Positions 10,301 to 21,400 of a stretch of 64,000 nucleotides of DNA are shown here, piece by piece. A program made the position numbers and the translations under genes. The stretch is from Aotearoamyces nothofagi. Taxonomy: Eukaryota; Ascomycota; Leotiomycetes; Leotiales; Tympanidaceae. Within the stretch, counting starts at the first letter, position 1. The number at the start of each line of letters is the position of its first letter. Under the pieces are notes generated by a model, which was not told the DNA's origin, searched no databases, and saw nothing but the letters and a program-made list of their open reading frames with translations. Where the stretch lies: NCBI GenBank assembly GCA_015345905.1, contig JADDTR010000030.1, forward strand, positions 186,001 through 250,000, read 5' to 3'.

Positions 10301-11881
10301 ATGGGTTCTGACAAGCCCAAAGCCGCCTATGTGGAGGAGGCAGATGAGCGCGACAGACCGCTGCGGAACACCAGGCGCACGTCTAGCAAAAAAGAGAGGA
10401 GTTCGCGAGAAGTTCGCGCTCCCAGAGAGAAATTGCCCAGGAGCGATTCGGGCTACTCCTCACACTCACTTCCGCTCCTGAACCCGGATGAAAAGTCATC
10501 ACGGAAGCTTAGGGTCGAAGTGCTGCCCGAGCCAACGCCTAGAGAGGAACGACGAAAGTCTGCCAGTGCCGGCAATGGCAAAAGTCCACGAAAGTCGTCG
10601 TCACGACCACCGGCGCCGCACCGAGTGACATTTCCTGCCCTCGATACAGACTTACCTGTGCGGAAGAAGAATGACCCTAGCTACTTTGGCGTCTCGCCGA
10701 GTGGCACGGCTCATGTTATACAGCCGCACACTGCCATAGCTCGTCCTCCAAATACTAGCTTGCAATTTGCACGGCCAAGACCTCAGAGTTTCTATGGAGG
10801 CATGCCTCCTATTCAGTATGACAATCGACCACCACCTGCCCGATCGGCATACTTCCTGCCACCACAAATCACATCGTATGCAACTCCGGGGACATCATAC
10901 CCTCCAGCAGCGCCATCATCATACTTCCCGCCCCAACCACAAGCCATTCCACAAGAACGAGATCGACTTGCTGACCGATTTCAACGCCCAGATCCAATCA
11001 CAAGAACAGCGTCAGCTTCGGGTATTAGAGATCTACCCGGTTCATATGACGAGAGCGAGATTGCTCGCAGAGAGCTGGAAATACGAGAATCGATCAGGCG
11101 GTCAAGGGAGGCGGAGGACCTTGTAAGAATGCCTCCGCCGCCTCCTCCTTATAGAAGACCAAGCCTCCGTGTTGAGCAGCGTGAGATGCCTGGCAGCTTC
11201 CCTTCGGACTATGATAACGACGACAAAGATTACGAGCTGCGTGACTCTCGTAGTGTATATCGGCAAATTCAGCAGGCTCCGCGCCGGCCAAGTATGCCAC
11301 GCTTGCCAGCAACTTATGATTACTCACCCGAGAAAATCCGTATCGAATCGTCAAACGGTCGTTGTAACAGCTACTATGATGGCTCAACTCGCCGATCTGG
11401 AGAATCTCTTCCAAGATCCGATTACGAAGACCAAATTCGACGAGCAGAAGGCTATCAGGAAGACGTTGCTGGACCCGAGGTGAAGCTTACAGCAGAAGCT
11501 CTTCGAAGGCAACAATGGCGTTCTGCGACTAGCAGCCGTAGCACCCGAAGCAGTGGAAGTCGAGATGGGAGCGACTTGAGACGATCTGCGACTACTAGAA
11601 CAACGACGAGCCGAAATGAGGGGGATGGAGATGACATTACAATCCGCGTTAAGGGCGGTGCAACTTTGTTCGCGGGTGGAACTCAGATCAAAGTCGAGGA
11701 TGGTACTGAGCTCAATATCAACAACGGCCACCGGAAAAGTATTCGAAACGGAAGTGAAAGATCTTCATCGGAGTATACCCGATCAGTGGTTGACGATCGA
11801 AAAAGCAGAGATGGCTGGGCCCATACCTCTGCACGATCTGCCTCGAAGTCGGGTCGGCGTGCATCTAGTCAATGGATTTAA
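10301..11881 (+). CDS. Conserved disordered protein, function unknown
   Basis: An intronless frame of 526 residues starting MGSDKPKAAYVEEADERD. An upstream in-frame GTG at 10265 is not a likely start, so ATG 10301 is chosen. The protein is rich in Ser, Arg and Pro and mostly low-complexity. A proline-rich centre (MPPPPPPYRRPSLR) resembles an SH3- or WW-binding stretch. Towards the C-terminus lies the only ordered-looking piece, IRVKGGATLFAGGTQIKVED, a run of short beta strands with glycine turns. No catalytic motif, signal peptide or membrane segment is visible. The long pyrimidine-rich leader and the GC content fit a real, expressed gene. I do not recognise a function. A cytoskeletal or signalling adaptor role would be a guess. 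Confidence 0.75.
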   Translation: MGSDKPKAAYVEEADERDRPLRNTRRTSSKKERSSREVRAPREKLPRSDSGYSSHSLPLLNPDEKSSRKLRVEVLPEPTPREERRKSASAGNGKSPRKSSSRPPAPHRVTFPALDTDLPVRKKNDPSYFGVSPSGTAHVIQPHTAIARPPNTSLQFARPRPQSFYGGMPPIQYDNRPPPARSAYFLPPQITSYATPGTSYPPAAPSSYFPPQPQAIPQERDRLADRFQRPDPITRTASASGIRDLPGSYDESEIARRELEIRESIRRSREAEDLVRMPPPPPPYRRPSLRVEQREMPGSFPSDYDNDDKDYELRDSRSVYRQIQQAPRRPSMPRLPATYDYSPEKIRIESSNGRCNSYYDGSTRRSGESLPRSDYEDQIRRAEGYQEDVAGPEVKLTAEALRRQQWRSATSSRSTRSSGSRDGSDLRRSATTRTTTSRNEGDGDDITIRVKGGATLFAGGTQIKVEDGTELNINNGHRKSIRNGSERSSSEYTRSVVDDRKSRDGWAHTSARSASKSGRRASSQWI

Positions 11882-12881
11882 CGATTCCTTTCAATCATGT
11901 TTCGAGCGAGTTTAGCGATTTTTTTTATTCACAGGCAGGGTCAACTTCAATGGAACTTAATCTACTTCTTCATACTCTCGCTAGGACCTGGTGGGCGGCT
12001 TTCTCTGTCTTCAGATGGAAAAAAAGGAAAAGGTTTTTTGCTTCACAAAATCACTTTTGAGTTGGCTATATACAAGCTTTTGCTTTTCTATGACTTGTAT
12101 GACTGTATGATTTATGATGGATGGGTGGACGGACGGACGGATGAACGGATGGTTGGATACCATTTTGTTGCATGCTCACGGCATGTATTGTTATACTGTG
12201 TTGGGTGGCATTATGCGATATTTATTTATTGCGCCGCTTTGCATTGTATAGCGAGCTTGGATTGGGTCTTCTCAAGAGGGATTCTGTATACTTTGTACAG
12301 ATATGGGGTTATCCTTTCAGGGCAAGCTAGACTTGAGACTGGCTCTTTACACTTGATTTAAATTGCAAGACTTTAGTCTGATCATTAGGATCATGACTAC
12401 TTCAATAGAGATGATTTCTGCCGCATCGCTTGGGTCTGTTTTGGTAGTGCTCTATGGGCTTGAGTTGTGTACTTTACGATACACAGATTATTATTGCGAA
12501 TGCTGACAATTGTTTGACCCGTTGGTGGCTAAATCTGGGGAAGTGGCTGCCAGTTATGCTGCGGGAACTACGGGAACTATGTAATCCCTGTGCCCCTGTA
12601 GCCCGATTGTTGCCATGCCAAATCGCTTTGTTGACAGTGCGTCAGACTTTCCCGCCTCGCGAATTTCGCTCACTCGCCCAGCCTCACAATTACCAGCCAA
12701 GCAGTACTGGCAGACAGAACTTCCGCACTGCATTTCCATCAACACCTGAACATCAACGAGTTCATGATCACGACTTCCACGAAAGAGCGACCAAGCTCCA
12801 TCAGCGTCCATTAGCTCACATTCCACGGTCAGCTGCACGAGCTCGGGCTGCATAGCCTGCATTCTTCACCTCAAAGCTATC
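11882..12881. other. Intergenic, 3' and 5' flanks
   Basis: About 1 kb between two plus-strand genes. The first half is T-rich with a GGAC/GGAT tetramer run at about 12,118-12,155. The second half is C/T-rich and probably the promoter and leader of the next gene. No gene is seen. Confidence 0.45.
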
Positions 12882-14150
12882 ATGGCTCCGCTACCAGAAG
12901 CTGTTGCTTCACCACTTGATAGATTTACGACTTACTTCTCCTCAGCTCTTGCAACACACCTTTCTACCCGATCTACCTCAACTACTTCAGGCCTTCACGC
13001 TCGCGATACCACAGTCAGTCATGGTGCTGGTGTCACTTCAGCCGATTCAATCCCCAACAAGTTCGTCTTCATAGTCTTTGGTCTCATCGGCGTCGGCTTT
13101 GTCTGCACTGGAATCTGGTTCTTCTTCTGGGCTAAGAATGGTGGTTTCGTGTTTCGAGAGGGCGACTGGGACGAATATAAGAGCACTGTCTTGAGACGCA
13201 AAGGTCCAAACGGGACTACTCTGAGTGGTGCGACGAGGACAACTGATCTTGGAGGAGGTAGCGTCGTTGGAAAGAGATATAAGGATGTCGAGAGTCAGAG
13301 CTCTATTGGGACTGAAAGTGAAATGAGCGAAATTAAAGCCGGCCGAGGTGGAAGGAAGGAGCGAAAAAAGGCCAGCGAGAAGAAGGCTAGTGAGAAGAAG
13401 TACAACGAGAAGAAGTCGCGGCATTCGAAGAAATCGAGATTGAGTAGTGTGATGGGAACTAATGATGAAGAATCGGTGGTTGGTCTTGAGGAACAAGAAC
13501 CAGAAGAAGCAATCCGTGCATACAGGCACGAGAAGCCCGCAAGAGTAGGCGGTTTAAACCGTGAGCCGGATAGCAGCGCTTTTGAAGGCTCCACTCACGA
13601 TAGCCATTCTGACCTCCTCTCTAATCGTGAACACACACCAACATCCACACCGACGAAGAAGATCCGTAGAGATAGCAAAACCGCTAGGTCAGACAAGCCG
13701 GGTATCCGAAAGGTCACATCAACCAGCGGCACCGGATTCTGGAACATCAAATCCAAAGCCGTGGTCAAGAACGATGCAAAAGATGATGATCACATCAAAG
13801 CTGAAGCCCGCAAGTTGCAAGAAAAAGGCCGTCGAGCTGCCTCATCTTCGAGAAGTGAAAGGAGAGATTTCAGCTATACCGCAAGCGATGACGGTGCGAG
13901 TCGACATGGTAGAGGCTCACGTCTGCCAGGCAGTTATGAAGCTAGTGACGCTGGCACGGAATCCACAGGTACAAAGAGCTATCATCATCCTATTCCAGGG
14001 CTAAGTGGCTATGCGGAGGAGAGGAGGAAGGCAAGAGCAAATGGCGACAAAACAAGTGACAGAGCAAGCGATAGGGGAAGCGACAGAGCAAGCGGCAGAG
14101 GATATAGAAGGGGACGGCGGGATGAGCTGAGCGACAGCGACGGGAAATAG
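12882..14150 (+). CDS. Single-pass membrane protein with basic cytoplasmic tail
   Basis: An intronless 422-residue frame. Residues 1-60 are Ser/Thr-rich without a clear signal peptide. Residues about 61-83 (FVFIVFGLIGVGFVCTGIW) form one strong transmembrane helix. It is followed by a conserved-looking stretch, NGGFVFREGDWDEYKSTVLR, and a diglycine turn LGGGSVVGKRY. The rest is a long, highly charged, disordered tail with repeated KKASEKK and RASDRGSDR units. The charge bias puts the tail in the cytoplasm, with a short glycosylatable N-terminus outside (inference). No enzyme domain is seen. The layout resembles many fungal Ser/Thr-rich one-helix surface proteins, but I cannot name this family. 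Confidence 0.75.
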   Translation: MAPLPEAVASPLDRFTTYFSSALATHLSTRSTSTTSGLHARDTTVSHGAGVTSADSIPNKFVFIVFGLIGVGFVCTGIWFFFWAKNGGFVFREGDWDEYKSTVLRRKGPNGTTLSGATRTTDLGGGSVVGKRYKDVESQSSIGTESEMSEIKAGRGGRKERKKASEKKASEKKYNEKKSRHSKKSRLSSVMGTNDEESVVGLEEQEPEEAIRAYRHEKPARVGGLNREPDSSAFEGSTHDSHSDLLSNREHTPTSTPTKKIRRDSKTARSDKPGIRKVTSTSGTGFWNIKSKAVVKNDAKDDDHIKAEARKLQEKGRRAASSSRSERRDFSYTASDDGASRHGRGSRLPGSYEASDAGTESTGTKSYHHPIPGLSGYAEERRKARANGDKTSDRASDRGSDRASGRGYRRGRRDELSDSDGK

Positions 14151-16796
14151 GAAGACGGAGACCTATTCAACCCCTGCCTGAAGCAAAGAGGGCCACTGTT
14201 GCATGAAATTATTTTGAGCCGCAAGCTGGGCATACATAGCCAGCGCATATTGTGTTTTTTCTTTCTTTCTTTTGCAGCCGAGCAATAGGATGGGATGGGA
14301 TTAGTTATCATCTGTTGAGCGATTGATTGCTGGTTATGAAATATGATAGATAGCGAGGTAGATGTCGGAATTGGAATTTGTATGTATGAATCGAGCCTCT
14401 TGTTTTTTGATATGATGCTGAGTAACTCTGTGTACCTTTGTTCTACTGCCGTGATATTATGGGGGGAAGAGGGAAGAAGGGAGAGAAAGATGGTCATTTG
14501 TTGCTTGTCTGGCAAGTTTGGAGGGTTGAAGGAGCGGAGAGGGCCGAAGGAGCCCACGAAGTAAAAACGACTCTGAAGGAGAACCACTGTCTAAGGGTCC
14601 AAGCTAAACGCCGCCTCTTGAGTAGAGCGGCTCTATATAACAAGGCGACCCTCTCTCCAAACACATCACACAGCGCATACATGACCCAGACAACTCCTAT
14701 CCCCGTATCCCTTCGAAGCACGCACGCATAGCCCGGTCTGACTCGCAGACGGCAGCGCGGTTTGGTCTCGATCCTGGAGATGGCGGTGGGTGGAATGAGA
14801 TGAAATATCTATCTGCTCGTCTGGGGTTGCGATTGTCGGGTTCTGATGTCATATTCCTTCTACGGCGAAGAGGAGGTGAGAATTTAGTGCGGCGTGGTAC
14901 AGTAGATGCTCAGCTCGGGGAGGTGGCTCAGCTGGGCTGCGAGGGATGGCGAGGTAGCAGGCGGGAAGGGAAACACAAGGGGGCTGGGGAGCTTCGCTGG
15001 TGGGGATCTTCAGGTGCGCTGGTCGGTGTTGTCTCGCGCTGCTCTTGCTCCGGGGAGAGATAACATGGCTAGCGAACGGTTGGCTGACACGTGGAGAAGA
15101 GGTGGATTTGATATGGCTGCAGTGATGGCTGTGGGATGGAGGATTCTTTTTCTTTCTTGAATTTGTCTGCGGGGTAGGAGATATGGGTTTACGTGTATCA
15201 AGATATTGGATCCTGAGCATGAGACGATACTGCCATCTCAGCACTCCAACCTTCCGAACCCATCCATCCATCCTCTTCCGCCCACATCCAGCTTCCGAAG
15301 CTCCACCTGTCCCTCCGTCCACCCCCCGTCCCAGCACTTCAGATCACACACCGGGCCATCCAGTCCCAGGCTTCGTCTCCGCGCCGGGTATCTCATCGGC
15401 CCCCCTTACTATCCGCCGCTAGAATCCGCCACGCCGTGGGATCCGCCGCCCTGTCTCGCTGCCATCTGCGCGCTGGCTCCGTGTGCGGGTCTAGGGTGCT
15501 CGTCATGGTGGCCACGCCCGGGGCTCTTGTTGCCGCAGAGGCGGCTGATGAGGTAGAGGAGACACATGCTGGCGACGATATCAACCGACCCAGAAGTGGC
15601 TTGAGAGAGTGGGCGCGGCTTGACTGAGAAGACTCGTTCGACGAGATGGAATGAGCAGCGACGGGTTGAGGGGTGAATGGATAGGAATGAATGGGGTGGC
15701 TTGTTTTGGGATGCTGTACTTTGGAAGGAAAAGGGGAAGAGATGGGCACAGCAGAGGGTTTATATATCTATCCATCCCACATCGTTGCCGTACAGACGGA
15801 GACGGAAACGGATAGAAAGGAAATTCCCCTAAAGATAGAAACGGGACAAGATGGGACAGACACCTTACGTGGACGAGCGCAGAGCTGCAGAGCCAGCAGC
15901 TGCGAAATCAGCACCGGAGGACGTCTCTTTGGTCAGATGCGGATCCTGGTCGCAGTGCATGCCCTAAGAGGCTAGCGTCTGGATCAGGGTCGGGCGGCGG
16001 GGACGATGGCTCGGAGATGTGGCCTGAGGCTGGGATTCCTGCTCAGGGAATTCCTGTTCAGGGGTGGATGAGGGAGGCAGGGAGGTGGTGTTGCGGTGCC
16101 GATGGATGGGCGACAGGAATAGGAGGTGTAAGGGGGGGGTTTGGGTATATATATATATATATATATACATATAGTTATATGTATATGCTTCTATGTTCCT
16201 GGACATCTCGTTTGCTGGGCCGCTGATGATCATCTAGAGAAACCTCCAGCCCTCCCTTTTCGGACTTCTGTCAATAGGACGAGTTCCCTATATAGGACTC
16301 CTCAAGAGTCAGTCAGTCTCTGCATACTGTATATATACTGCTTGCTTTCTCGACTTTATCCAGTGTATACTCGGCGACCCTGTGCCTAGTGAACTACCGC
16401 GGTGATTCTACAGTTGGGTTCTTATACAGATAGGTAGATGATTTGAGGTGTTGGCTGTTGTACATACGTACATGTGCCAATTTTGGCCATTTTCCCCCGA
16501 CGGAGAGCACCTACTCTGTAAACACTACCATTCCATCGAATTTCCAATCGCAGGTGCAATGAAGATTGGCCCAGATATCACGGATATTGTATTGTTTCGG
16601 GGGATATGTAGTTTTCCCACTCCCAAATCGCACTCTTGGTCGTTGAGTATGTAGCTGTACTAGCGCAGTTCTCGCTTACTCAGCTTCCCAGACAACTCCT
16701 TCGAAGCATGTATGCTCGTCCTCATACACTGGCCGCTCCTTCACTCTTCACTCCAAACCATACCATACCTTCGCCAGCCTCATCGGCGTCCGTATC
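14151..16796. other. Long non-coding stretch upstream of dib1
   Basis: 2.6 kb with no convincing gene. Open frames on both strands are proline- or serine-rich and conflict with each other. One small minus-strand frame with an ATG (15409-15567, MCLLYLISRLCGNK) is noted but unsupported. A TA dinucleotide run lies at 16,145-16,184. Confidence 0.4.
16145..16184. repeat. TA dinucleotide microsatellite
   Basis: About 11 uninterrupted TA units, then an imperfect TATA/CATA continuation. Confidence 0.9.
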
Positions 16797-17334
16797 ATGT
16801 CTTTCATCCTGCCCCATCTCAACACAGGCTGGCATGTCGATCAGGCTATCATGAGCGAGGAGGAAAGACTAGTGATCATCCGCTTCGGTCGTGACTGGGA
16901 CCCCGATTGCATGAAACAAGACGAAGTCCTGTACCGTAAGAGGCTCCCCCTTCTATCCATGCAACACTTATTGACTCTGCATATTTACAGGCATTGCTGA
17001 TCGAGTCAAGAACTTTGCTGTCATCTATGTGTGCGATCTCGACCAGGTCCCTGACTTCAAACAGATGTATGGTGAGTAGCAGCTCTGTCTTCCTCTCACG
17101 GGTTGCGCTGATATCTATCCGATAGAACTGTACGACCCGGTAACAGTTATGTTTTTCTTTCGAAACAAGCATATGATGTGCGATTTTGGAACTGGTAATA
17201 ATAATAAGTTGAATTGGGTGCTTGAGGACAAGCAAGAACTTATCGACATCATCGAGACCATCTATCGTGGGGCCAAGAAAGGGCGTGGATTAGTGGTCAG
17301 CCCTAAAGACTACTCTACACGATATCGGTATTGA
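16797..17334 (+). CDS. DIB1: U5 snRNP thioredoxin-like splicing protein Dib1
   Basis: Three exons, 16797-16935, 16991-17071 and 17126-17334, with introns of 55 and 54 nt (GTAAGA..ACAG and GTGAGT..ATAG), encode 142 residues, the length of this family. The protein opens MSFILPHLNTGWHVDQAI, then VIRFGRDWDPDCMKQDE, and ends GLVVSPKDYSTRYRY, all near-invariant in Dib1/DIM1/TXNL4A. The protein has a thioredoxin fold without the CxxC redox pair: the site here reads DWDPDCMKQD, which is normal for the family. It sits in the U4/U6.U5 tri-snRNP and must leave before spliceosome activation, so it is essential for pre-mRNA splicing. It is one of the most certain calls in the window. Confidence 0.98.
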
Positions 17335-18426
17335 GCTCTCGAAACCCCCAAGGTCTCACTCACTTCAGTCCACCGTTCCACTACAATCTTAGTGCTTTAG
17401 AGCCTCGATCACTTTACTACTCGAGCAATCATTTCATCCGGACCCACCCACTCATCCCATATCTCGTATCTCCATCAAATTACACGAAATAAATACAGTC
17501 GATTATGATATGGCGAAACGCAAGATTGGGAAACACTCAGGGATGGATAAGTGCTGCGGTAGCGAATAGACCACTCGTCTAGTTTGAGGGGGCTAAGGCG
17601 AATGAGGAGATATCGTATGCTAGTAGACCGAAGGAAACCAGAATAAAGGAGAACATATTGCATGGAAGCATAAGCAGAGAGAAAATGGAGCATCTGGAGA
17701 TGGCCTTTCTCGCTCGCTCCTGGATAAACTTCTCTAGCCTGCGATGCGAATTCACATGGGTGAAGGAACTACAAAAAATATGCAGTTCCAAAATTGCCGC
17801 CAAACTCCACTTACTTCGCATCCGTTTCGCCATTGACGCCCTCGAGTTCGATATCCGCGGGTAATTCGTTCACGGGGATCAGAGGAACCACATCCGATTG
17901 GGTTGGATATTCATGGTGGCTTTGAAGCGCATCCGAATGCTTACAGAAACACTTCCACGCTCAGTAGAGATTACCGAAACGATATGATAGCTTCTACTCC
18001 GCATTGAAAATCACATTCAAGGACGTTTCTGGACAGCCGGGCATGATAGACGAGGTCATGAGCAACCGCTAAAGCCCGATGCTAAACACCAACCTGCTCT
18101 ATCCAAGCCGCTTGATGTTCAGTACATAGACGCATATGATGAAGTAATAGGGTGTGCACCTGTTGTCCATACTCAATAGGTTTTGGACCACCCTGCTCCT
18201 CACGATACACGGCTCTGCGGAAACCGTGGACGGTTCGGGCATGATCTGCCTGTCTGTGTAGGATTGAGTGATGCCCTTGGCGCTCTCTCTGGCTGTCTTT
18301 TATATAATATGCTTTGGTACGATTTTGATAGATGTCTTTTTTTAGGAATACTCTTAGGAAATAGAGGAACATCCATTAAAGCCATAAAGATTCCCTTGCA
18401 CTCAACATCGAATCTTTACTAGGAGC
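17335..18426. other. Intergenic, no gene seen
   Basis: 1.1 kb between dib1 (plus) and the phosphotransferase-like gene (minus); the two genes converge here. Open frames of 68 codons (17658-17864, plus) and 96 codons (18082-18372, minus) carry no motif I know. Confidence 0.4.
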
Positions 18427-20046
18427 TCAGGTGTCTCCTTCATCTACCGTGATTTGTACTGGAATATGTTGTGTATTAGCACCAAAAGCCTGTTTCAGTT
18501 GCATTGTATAGTCCTCCTTGTCCTTGATCTTCTTCTTTATGACCTCCTGAGCGGTGACCCCCCAATACCACCAAAAGACTTGATCGAATATCGATGCCTC
18601 ACAATGTTCCTTGTTAAATAAAGGCTGGATATTAGAGTTGAATACCCGATACATACCCTTTGGGACTTTTACCGCTTGAAAATACCAGAAGCTCCCAGAC
18701 TCCCAGACATGTTGCATTATGGGTACTTGGTAGAGAGCTCCATTCCGTATCTTTTCTTCTATCGCGTAGATCTCAAAGTACTCTTTCAATAAGTTGTCCA
18801 ACTCAGCGACGGATTCGGAATCCTTAAACCCGTCGATAGCCTTAGAGGTAAGCCAATATGGCGGCAATTGCATTTCGACTGGTTGCGAGCACGCCCACTC
18901 AAGGTCAATGATAGTCTGGATGTTCCACTGATCGTCGACAAATATATTGCTTCGATGAAGATCGGTTAAGGTAAAGAAGAAAGGGCCATCGCGATACTCA
19001 GGACGAATGAAGCGGTGCATAATAGCACGCAGAGCTGTCAAGGCCGCAAGCTGCATTTCGCCATCATCTTGGTCAAGAATAGCATTGGGCTGATACAGAA
19101 TCTTACAATCCTGACAATTAAGAAGGTCGCAAATATAAGGCTCTACAGAAGTGTAGGTTCTCTCTCGTGAGATACCCGACGGTATCCCCTCGTTCTCTAA
19201 CATCTGAAGATAGAGAGTAAGGGGTCGGTTAGACAGCGTGATGACGCCATTCGAATCAATGGTTAAAGACCCTATTCGCGCGAATTGGATTTTGTTCAAT
19301 GAAAGAGAAATGCGCGCAAGGCCACTAAAAAGTCGAGATCGATAAGATTTATCGTATCGATGATCCTCCCACGACCGTTGAAGAGGCTCGCCTCTAGCTT
19401 CGCTAAGAATAATATATCCTGATTTGAATTGATTCTGTAGTCGACGTCGAATGTAATCACACGGAGTTGGAAAGCCGAGCAAAGACAAGATATGGCGTTT
19501 TACCTTCCACACTACCCGCGCAAAGAGCGACGCCTTCCGAGGGTGCGTGAACTGTCCACATTAGACTAGGAGTGGACGAATGTAGATTCAACTTACACAT
19601 TGCCCCCCTGGAAGACCGAAGCCGTGTAAAGTCAGAATAGGCACATCGGGGCACTGTTCCTGAAGCCATATATAAGCCGCAATTTCCGTCCGGAGCTTCT
19701 CTTCCACGTTCCCAGGATATTTTGCCTCCCCTATCTTATACGGAAGCGGAAAGCGAACAAACACTTTGTCGTGCCCTCGTCGGCCAGTTGCAGGGATCAA
19801 GACCGGGATACACACGTTGAAACTACCCGATTTCCACGTTTCCATGACACAGACATGACACCAGTTGATGTTCAAATGATAACGGACCAGAGTCTCTATC
19901 TCAGCATTGTGAGCCATAAGATAATCCCAGAATTCTTTCTTTTGTCCCGGATATCTCAGCTGGGGTAGCACATCGTCATCATCGTCTAATGCGTCTTCGA
20001 GGCGGATTGTCCCCATCAGAATGGGAAGGGGCGGTAGGTCAGTCAT
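18427..20046 (-). CDS. Aminoglycoside-phosphotransferase-like (APH fold) protein
   Basis: Two exons read on the minus strand, 20046-19597 and 19551-18427, with a 45-nt intron (GTAAGT..ACAG) that keeps phase. The product is 524 residues. The C-terminal half carries the APH/choline-kinase catalytic pair: FTLTDLHRSNIFVD is the Brenner-type loop (catalytic Asp, metal-binding Asn), and IIDLEWA is the second metal-binding Asp. The N-terminal part has KVFVRFPLPYKIGE and then an E-rich helix (EEKLRTEIAAYIWLQEQ), matching the nucleotide-binding Lys and the paired Glu. Large expansions of such genes occur in filamentous ascomycetes and their substrates are unknown. True antibiotic resistance is not implied. 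The start is ATG 20046 (MTDLPPLPILMGTIRLED). The neighbouring DNA upstream becomes AT-rich within 450 bp. Confidence 0.85.
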
Positions 20047-20479
20047 CTGCCGTGGTCGAACAAGATAAGACTGGGCAAGAGGTGGGGTCCGGATCGTGAT
20101 GATTTGTAAACGACGAAGTGAGAAGCAAGTAGCTTAGCATGCGATACAGGTCGTGGTAGAGGAATGCCATGCTAGAAAGTGTCAGTAGCGAGTCGTGAGG
20201 GAAAGTAAACGGCTATAAGAGAAAACAGGTTATACAAAGAGGTGCGGTCGGTGTTGTAATATACATCGAGCTAGTGAAGGAATTGTTGAAATGGAGGGAG
20301 GCTGAATTGTGACGGTAGAATATACCGAGGGCTAGTTCGGTAGAGGAATCGTAGAGAGATGCTTAGTGACGCCTCGAAGTAGTATCGCTAGTAAGGACAG
20401 AGCTGAGAAGCTGCAGAACAGTGCATGCTATATTTAGCACAATACAGACCATGGGCCGAGCTATTGCGTCGCAGATACT
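20047..20479 (-). promoter_or_regulatory. Probable promoter/leader region of the APH-like gene
   Basis: Non-coding DNA upstream of the minus-strand ATG at 20046, running to the edge of an AT-rich block. No specific motif can be assigned. Confidence 0.3.
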
Positions 20480-21400
20480 ACTATACTCTAGAACCTTTCT
20501 AAGAAGTAAGCAACTATTTCAATAGATTATAAGCCTAGATTCTACAATCAACAACCGTTATGTCTCTAATTTAGGATTCAATACTGCCTCAGCTTGTCTT
20601 CTGTTTCTAGAGTATAAGAACTTCTAAAGAAAATTACAAGTCTACCTTCAACCTTACCTTAAATATATTAAAACCTCAGAAACTGTTTACTCCAACTATA
20701 GAGACAATATTTATATATAGTATTCAAGAACCTTTTACTATAGTATCTTAGTACTTCAACAATATAGAAAGCTTCTTTACTTAAATCAATATCTTCAATA
20801 ATAGAAAGAAGAAGAGCAATAGAGAAAAGAAGAGTACTAAAGGAAATAAGAGATTGGTTTACAAGATCTATAAGAAGAGAAGCTACAAAGAGAAATACTA
20901 TTAGAAGATATATCTAGAATAGAAACTAGAGTAGATAGAATACTTATAAGTTTTGCTCTATAAATTAAAGTATAGATAAGAACTTAAAGAATAGATTGGA
21001 TTTTTTTAAAGCTTGGAGAAGAGTAGTTTTAGAAACCTAAGCCTTTTTGTCTTTTTAGAGAAGAGTAGTTTTATAAATCCAAGCCTTTTTAGAGAAAAAT
21101 AGTTATATAAATCTAAATTTTTATCTATTTAGAGAAGAACAGTTATATAAACCCAAATCCTTCTGTCTATTTAGAGAATAATAGTTTTGCAAGTCCAAGT
21201 CTTTTGTCTTTTTGGAGAAAAACAGTTTTACAAATCTAAAAAGTTCAGTTTCTAGAGAAGTATAGTATAAAGTACATTTGTAAACCCAAGTTACTTTCTA
21301 ATAGCTACAAGGAAGTACAGTTTGTAAACTTGGTAGTTATCTGTATTTTACTTTCAGAGGAGTATTAGACCCTCTAGTAATAGGGTTTTGCTATAGTCTA
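20480..21400. repeat. Third AT-rich degraded block
   Basis: About 920 bp of AT-rich sequence without CG and with few CA/TG. It is less extreme than the block at 1.6-4.85 kb. Lysine- and glutamate-rich frames interrupted by TAA/TAG suggest a former coding element, but no family could be recognised. The right third is a tandem repeat (next entry). Confidence 0.6.
21014..21295. repeat. Degenerate tandem repeat, unit about 42 bp
   Basis: Seven units begin with GAGAA at 21016, 21058, 21092, 21132, 21174, 21215 and 21255, a spacing of 42, 34, 40, 42, 41 and 40 bases. Each continues with a version of TAGTTTTAYAAAYCYAA and then CTTTT. Copies differ by scattered substitutions and small indels. Confidence 0.8.

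Noticed and set aside
15409-15567. Small minus-strand frame MCLLYLISRLCGNK, 52 codons
   Set aside because: It has an ATG and a hydrophobic start, but no homologue is recalled and no leader or splice evidence exists.
18427-20046. Antibiotic-resistance interpretation of the APH-like gene
   Set aside because: The fold is shared by many fungal proteins with unknown substrates; nothing in the sequence points to drug modification.
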